Shown here piece after piece: positions 63,101-64,000 of a stretch of 64,000 bases of DNA. The number at the start of each line of letters is the position of its first letter. Positions within the stretch are counted from its first letter, which is position 1. This stretch comes from Zygnema cylindricum (Eukaryota > Streptophyta > Zygnematophyceae > Zygnematales > Zygnemataceae), in NCBI GenBank assembly GCA_037447655.1, contig JBBHKE010001628.1:174272-238271 (forward strand), given 5' to 3'. The position numbers were made by a program, and so were the translations under genes. The notes under the pieces are model-generated. The model saw nothing but the letters and a program-made list of their open reading frames with translations. It did not search any database and was not told the DNA's origin.

Positions 63101-63701
63101 AAAAAAAGAAAGGCAAAAAAAGGCCCAAAAAGGAAAAAAAAAGAAAAAGAGCAAAAATAAAAGGAAAGGCTGCCCTTTGCATTTGATGGCTGAGATGATG
63201 AAATGTTGCAAATATAAAACATTAAAACAAGGAGCTGCGAAGAGTGGTTATTGCGATTGCGGGACACTCACAATTCTTGGAGGATAAAAAGGCTTCCAAT
63301 GCTTTCAGGAATGGCACCAGTCAACTGATTGGACGATAATTTCCTACAAGTCGTAAATTAGGAAATTAGAAGCAACAATGATGCACAAAGTTGTGCGCTT
63401 AACCAGAAAATCATAAAAGGGCAAGGTTTCTTTAGCTCAATAAAATCAGATATGCTTGATATGTTTCCATTTCGTCCAGATAGATGTATCAAAACATATG
63501 TCAATATGACAATTGTTAGCGTAGTCATCATTGAAAAGTTTTAACATGAACAGCAACGTGAATTCTTGAAGGAAAAATGCCGATGCTAAAATTACGCAAA
63601 AATAAAATCTATTGAAAGAAAGACCTCACAAAGTTTGGAGCCTTGTGCAATTTCCAATGGAAGAGGGAATGCTGCCATTCAATTGATTTCTTGACAAATC
63701 T
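53887..63701 (-). CDS. LRR-EGF-papain-EGF-LysM protein gene, 5' end missing
   Basis: Sixteen exons on the minus strand join in one frame (2482 nt, about 826 residues to the stop): 63630-63701, 63272-63343, 62664-62732, 62051-62122, 61378-61727, 60563-60751, 59476-59708, 58206-58343, 57582-57801, 56853-57035, 56570-56713, 56300-56418, 55982-56071, 55642-55749, 54931-55128, 53887-54111. Every junction uses GT...AG and phases agree throughout. Order of modules: LRRs, Cys cap plus EGF, C1A cysteine protease with catalytic residues present, two EGF modules, four LysM-like modules. Disulfide-rich modules imply a secreted or cell-surface protein. LysM modules in known families bind chitin- or peptidoglycan-type glycans; LRRs bind proteins or peptides. 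Function is inferred: a protease directed to a microbial or cell-wall target. The N-terminus, signal peptide and any further LRRs or propeptide lie beyond 64000. I know of no characterised protein with this architecture. Confidence 0.85.
54931..55128 (-). CDS. LysM module 3 exon
   Basis: Starts VCIERGALPSLGPCTWPYEV, then KEDESCLSIISSQLDGD, FYALNPGVYCGRLL and ends GNIGQQ, again splitting before VC of the next exon. This is one full LysM repeat unit with conserved Cys, Leu-Asn-Pro and Cys. Acceptor TATCAG, donor GTGTGT. Confidence 0.82.
55642..55749 (-). CDS. LysM module 2 core
   Basis: Encodes GDTCATITSMFEIDSLSGPN, then SPNVDLDCFQLRPFQQ. GDTCA-I---F-I--L---NP--DC--L--GQ-VC is the plant/fungal LysM signature. 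The splice falls between QQ and VC. Acceptor CTGCAG, donor GTGCGT. Confidence 0.83.
55982..56071 (-). CDS. LysM-like module 1 end and module 2 start
   Basis: Thirty codons, GIDCSVPLFPNTRVNVTTSN then NCSLLYAVNE. The first part completes LysM module 1 (N-GIDC------G--V-V); the end opens module 2 (C--YAV-EGDTC with the next exon). Acceptor TGACAG, donor GTTTTG. Confidence 0.72.
56300..56418 (-). CDS. LysM-like module 1, first half
   Basis: Encodes ALKYFVVPSGVNVTCYDIYL then IYGINKDVFLTQNK, which fits a LysM pattern (Y-V--G--C--I---Y-I----L---N). Acceptor GGCCAG, donor GTGATG. Confidence 0.72.
56570..56713 (-). CDS. EGF-like module 3 (144-nt symmetric exon)
   Basis: One complete EGF-like module: CTFSPQNPCGVGTCLDSS, then YVCICPPGYVLDSPSGTLTC. 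Both ends are phase 1, the classic form of a shuffled EGF exon. Acceptor TCGCAG, donor GTAAAA. Confidence 0.9.
56853..57035 (-). CDS. Exon with EGF-like module 2
   Basis: Begins NDPCNTVNFAKKVLKTEYGP, then the EGF-like NPCGNGVCVPMGSTNLCQC up to QTCAP. Acceptor TTCCAG: using the AG nearer the EGF (AAACAG) would create a stop at the junction. Phases are 1 and 1. Confidence 0.85.
57582..57801 (-). CDS. Protease exon with catalytic His and Asn
   Basis: Encodes GIFDDNECFSSGVDHSVVVV, where His follows Asp as in papain, then CWVLRNSWGTNWGENGYMRI with the catalytic Asn in NSWG, and GICGINSLP. The acceptor GAAG is weakly supported (poor pyrimidine tract) but is the only in-phase AG that avoids a stop and restores the family's Y-DG-- motif. 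Donor GTAAGC. Confidence 0.9.
58206..58343 (-). CDS. Protease central exon
   Basis: Forty-six codons in phase 0: VISFEEVQSHGWIGLLLALQ, then QQPAIVNIEG and YNFKNYKD. This matches the segment of papain-like enzymes just before the catalytic histidine (ALKQQPVSVAI...F--Y). Acceptor TTGCAG, donor GTGAGT. Confidence 0.86.
59476..59708 (-). CDS. Protease exon with catalytic cysteine
   Basis: Joins in phase to give QETCNTCWVFST, matching papain QGSCGSCWAFS; the catalytic Cys is the one before Trp. It continues with SAIESAFFIANAGQ, EEQFLVCS and CGDGGSPADALDYA, which correspond to the LSEQ-LVDC and C-GG-P--A segments of the family. Acceptor ATACAG, donor GTATGA. Confidence 0.92.
60563..60751 (-). CDS. 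Protease N-terminal exon
   Basis: Encodes about 62 residues. The first part (NRGLGYIDAQSSVQS...) matches nothing I know. The end (SWKWANAKALQQIRDQETC) aligns with the mature start of papain-like proteases, including the oxyanion-hole glutamine in RDQ. No ERFNIN or GNFD propeptide motif is present between the EGF module and here. Donor GTATGT. Confidence 0.83.
61378..61727 (-). CDS. Last LRR, Cys cap and EGF-like module
   Basis: This exon of 350 nt starts KLNDNFFTGVV, continues with VDLSYNFLSGTPS (the last LRR) and a cysteine cap (NCFD...GCQKEDQ...ECLGFC), then an EGF-like module ACGGHGVCDSNLTCVCDLGY ending in TC. Donor GTGAGA. A 20+ nt T run (coding strand) lies in the intron just downstream (61319-61341). 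Confidence 0.87.
61927..61986 (-). pseudogene. Degenerate LRR exon, probably skipped
   Basis: Sixty nt encode an LRR-like HLLDNKFSPSLKSIYDLKVL in the right phase, but the bases before it are TGT (no AG) and those after it are GC (no GT). Four residues of a full repeat are missing. Skipping it keeps the frame between exon 4 and the EGF exon. It looks like a repeat unit losing its splice sites, or an unusual GC-donor exon. Confidence 0.45.
62051..62122 (-). CDS. LRR exon 4 (72 nt)
   Basis: Encodes YLYKNQFRGNIPASLADIRT then LSNL. Acceptor GTGACAG; the donor is the weak GTTCGT. Confidence 0.83.
62664..62732 (-). CDS. LRR exon 3 (69 nt)
   Basis: Encodes FLDRNGLVSIPGNIANLRSL then RQL, one residue shorter than the standard repeat. 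Acceptor TTGCAG, donor GTATGT. Confidence 0.86.
63060..63170. repeat. Purine-rich A/G tract in intron
   Basis: An A/G-only run of roughly 80 nt on the plus strand (pyrimidine tract in the transcript) between LRR exons 2 and 3. Simple sequence; the ORFs across it are not coding. Confidence 0.7.
63272..63343 (-). CDS. LRR exon 2 (72 nt)
   Basis: Encodes KLSSNQLTGAIPESIGSL followed by FILQEL. Acceptor TTGTAG, donor GTGAGT. The splice phase matches the neighbouring exons. Confidence 0.88.
63630..63701 (-). CDS. LRR exon 1 (72 nt)
   Basis: Encodes DLSRNQLNGSIPSSIGNCTR and LQTL, a canonical plant extracellular LRR. The acceptor is TTTCAG and the donor GTGAGG. The exon is exactly 72 nt in phase 2, like the next ones. 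Confidence 0.88.
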
Positions 63702-63819
63702 CTGAAAGGACACAACAAAGCACAAAACCAAACACAAAAGAGTTTCAAGTTAATTCTCGTGAGAAAGCCAAGACATAAATTTCCTCACTATTATCTCTCG
63801 ACAGCGCACAAAGTAGGCT

Positions 63820-64000
63820 AGCCTCTCCATCTCTTTTTCCCTCTCCCTCACTCTCCCCCTTGCCCTCGCCCTAGCCCACGCGTTCACCCACTCTCTCGCC
63901 CTCGCCCTCACTATCACTTTCGCCCTCACCCTCGCCCGCTCCCCTTCCCCCTCCCTCTCCCTCTCCATCTCCCTCTCCATCTCCCCAACTCTCTTCCTCC
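63820..64000. repeat. ccctct/ccctcg microsatellite-like tract
   Basis: Near-continuous hexamer-type repeats (ctcgccctcg, ccctctccat) on the plus strand, running to the window edge, within the intron or region upstream of LRR exon 1. Confidence 0.85.

Noticed and set aside
63750-63980. Arg/Glu-rich minus-strand ORF at the window edge
   Set aside because: It is a translation of the CCCTCT/CCCTCG simple repeat.
1-64000. CRISPR array, phage or bacterial operon
   Set aside because: No spacer-repeat structure; introns, copia elements and plant-type LRR exons show a eukaryotic genome.

Overview
The window reads as nuclear DNA of a streptophyte (a land plant or close algal relative). Two things point that way. 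A multi-exon gene carries the 72-nt, phase-2 LRR exons typical of plant LRR genes. Most of the rest is Ty1/copia retrotransposons whose primer-binding site matches the anticodon arm of the plant-type initiator tRNA-Met (that tRNA sequence is recalled, not searched). I cannot name the species. No true tRNA, rRNA, CRISPR or bacterial-type feature was seen.

Positions 1-28317 are a nested tower of minus-strand copia elements. F (outermost, to 28317) was hit in gag by G (21378-26924) and in integrase by E (right end 19489). E was hit in RT by C (9593-15803) and in its 3' LTR by B (right end 7402). B was hit in integrase by A (right end 3483, running off the window's left edge) and in its 5' LTR by a solo LTR (5507-6692). 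Five-bp target duplications seen on both sides support C (gtttg), G (tgttt) and the solo LTR (cccct).

Positions 29480-35891 hold D, a structurally intact plus-strand element. Its two LTRs differ at one base that I could see, and one 1462-codon ORF starts inside the 5' LTR and stops inside the 3' LTR. Positions 36972-44315 hold two decayed plus-strand relatives, I inserted into H. Positions 44316-47360 hold an unrecognised, broken gag-like coding region (J). Positions 47600-53880 hold no convincing gene, but contain a 20-bp-period, Z-DNA-prone minisatellite, other short repeats and a pair of fold-back MITEs.

Positions 53887-63701 (minus strand, 5' end beyond the window) are the only likely host gene. 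Sixteen exons can be joined in a consistent frame into about 826 residues: leucine-rich repeats, a cysteine cap and EGF-like module, a papain-family (C1A) cysteine protease with catalytic Cys, His and Asn intact, two more EGF-like modules, and four LysM-like modules before the stop. No I29-type inhibitory propeptide lies between the LRR/EGF part and the protease. A secreted protease that carries recognition modules on both sides is the most interesting candidate system here.

A second theme is LTR design. In the better preserved elements gag begins inside the LTR, the primer-binding site is read in frame as part of Gag, and LTRs of the main family carry an antisense tRNA-like segment, a G-box and a cluster of GTAC motifs.
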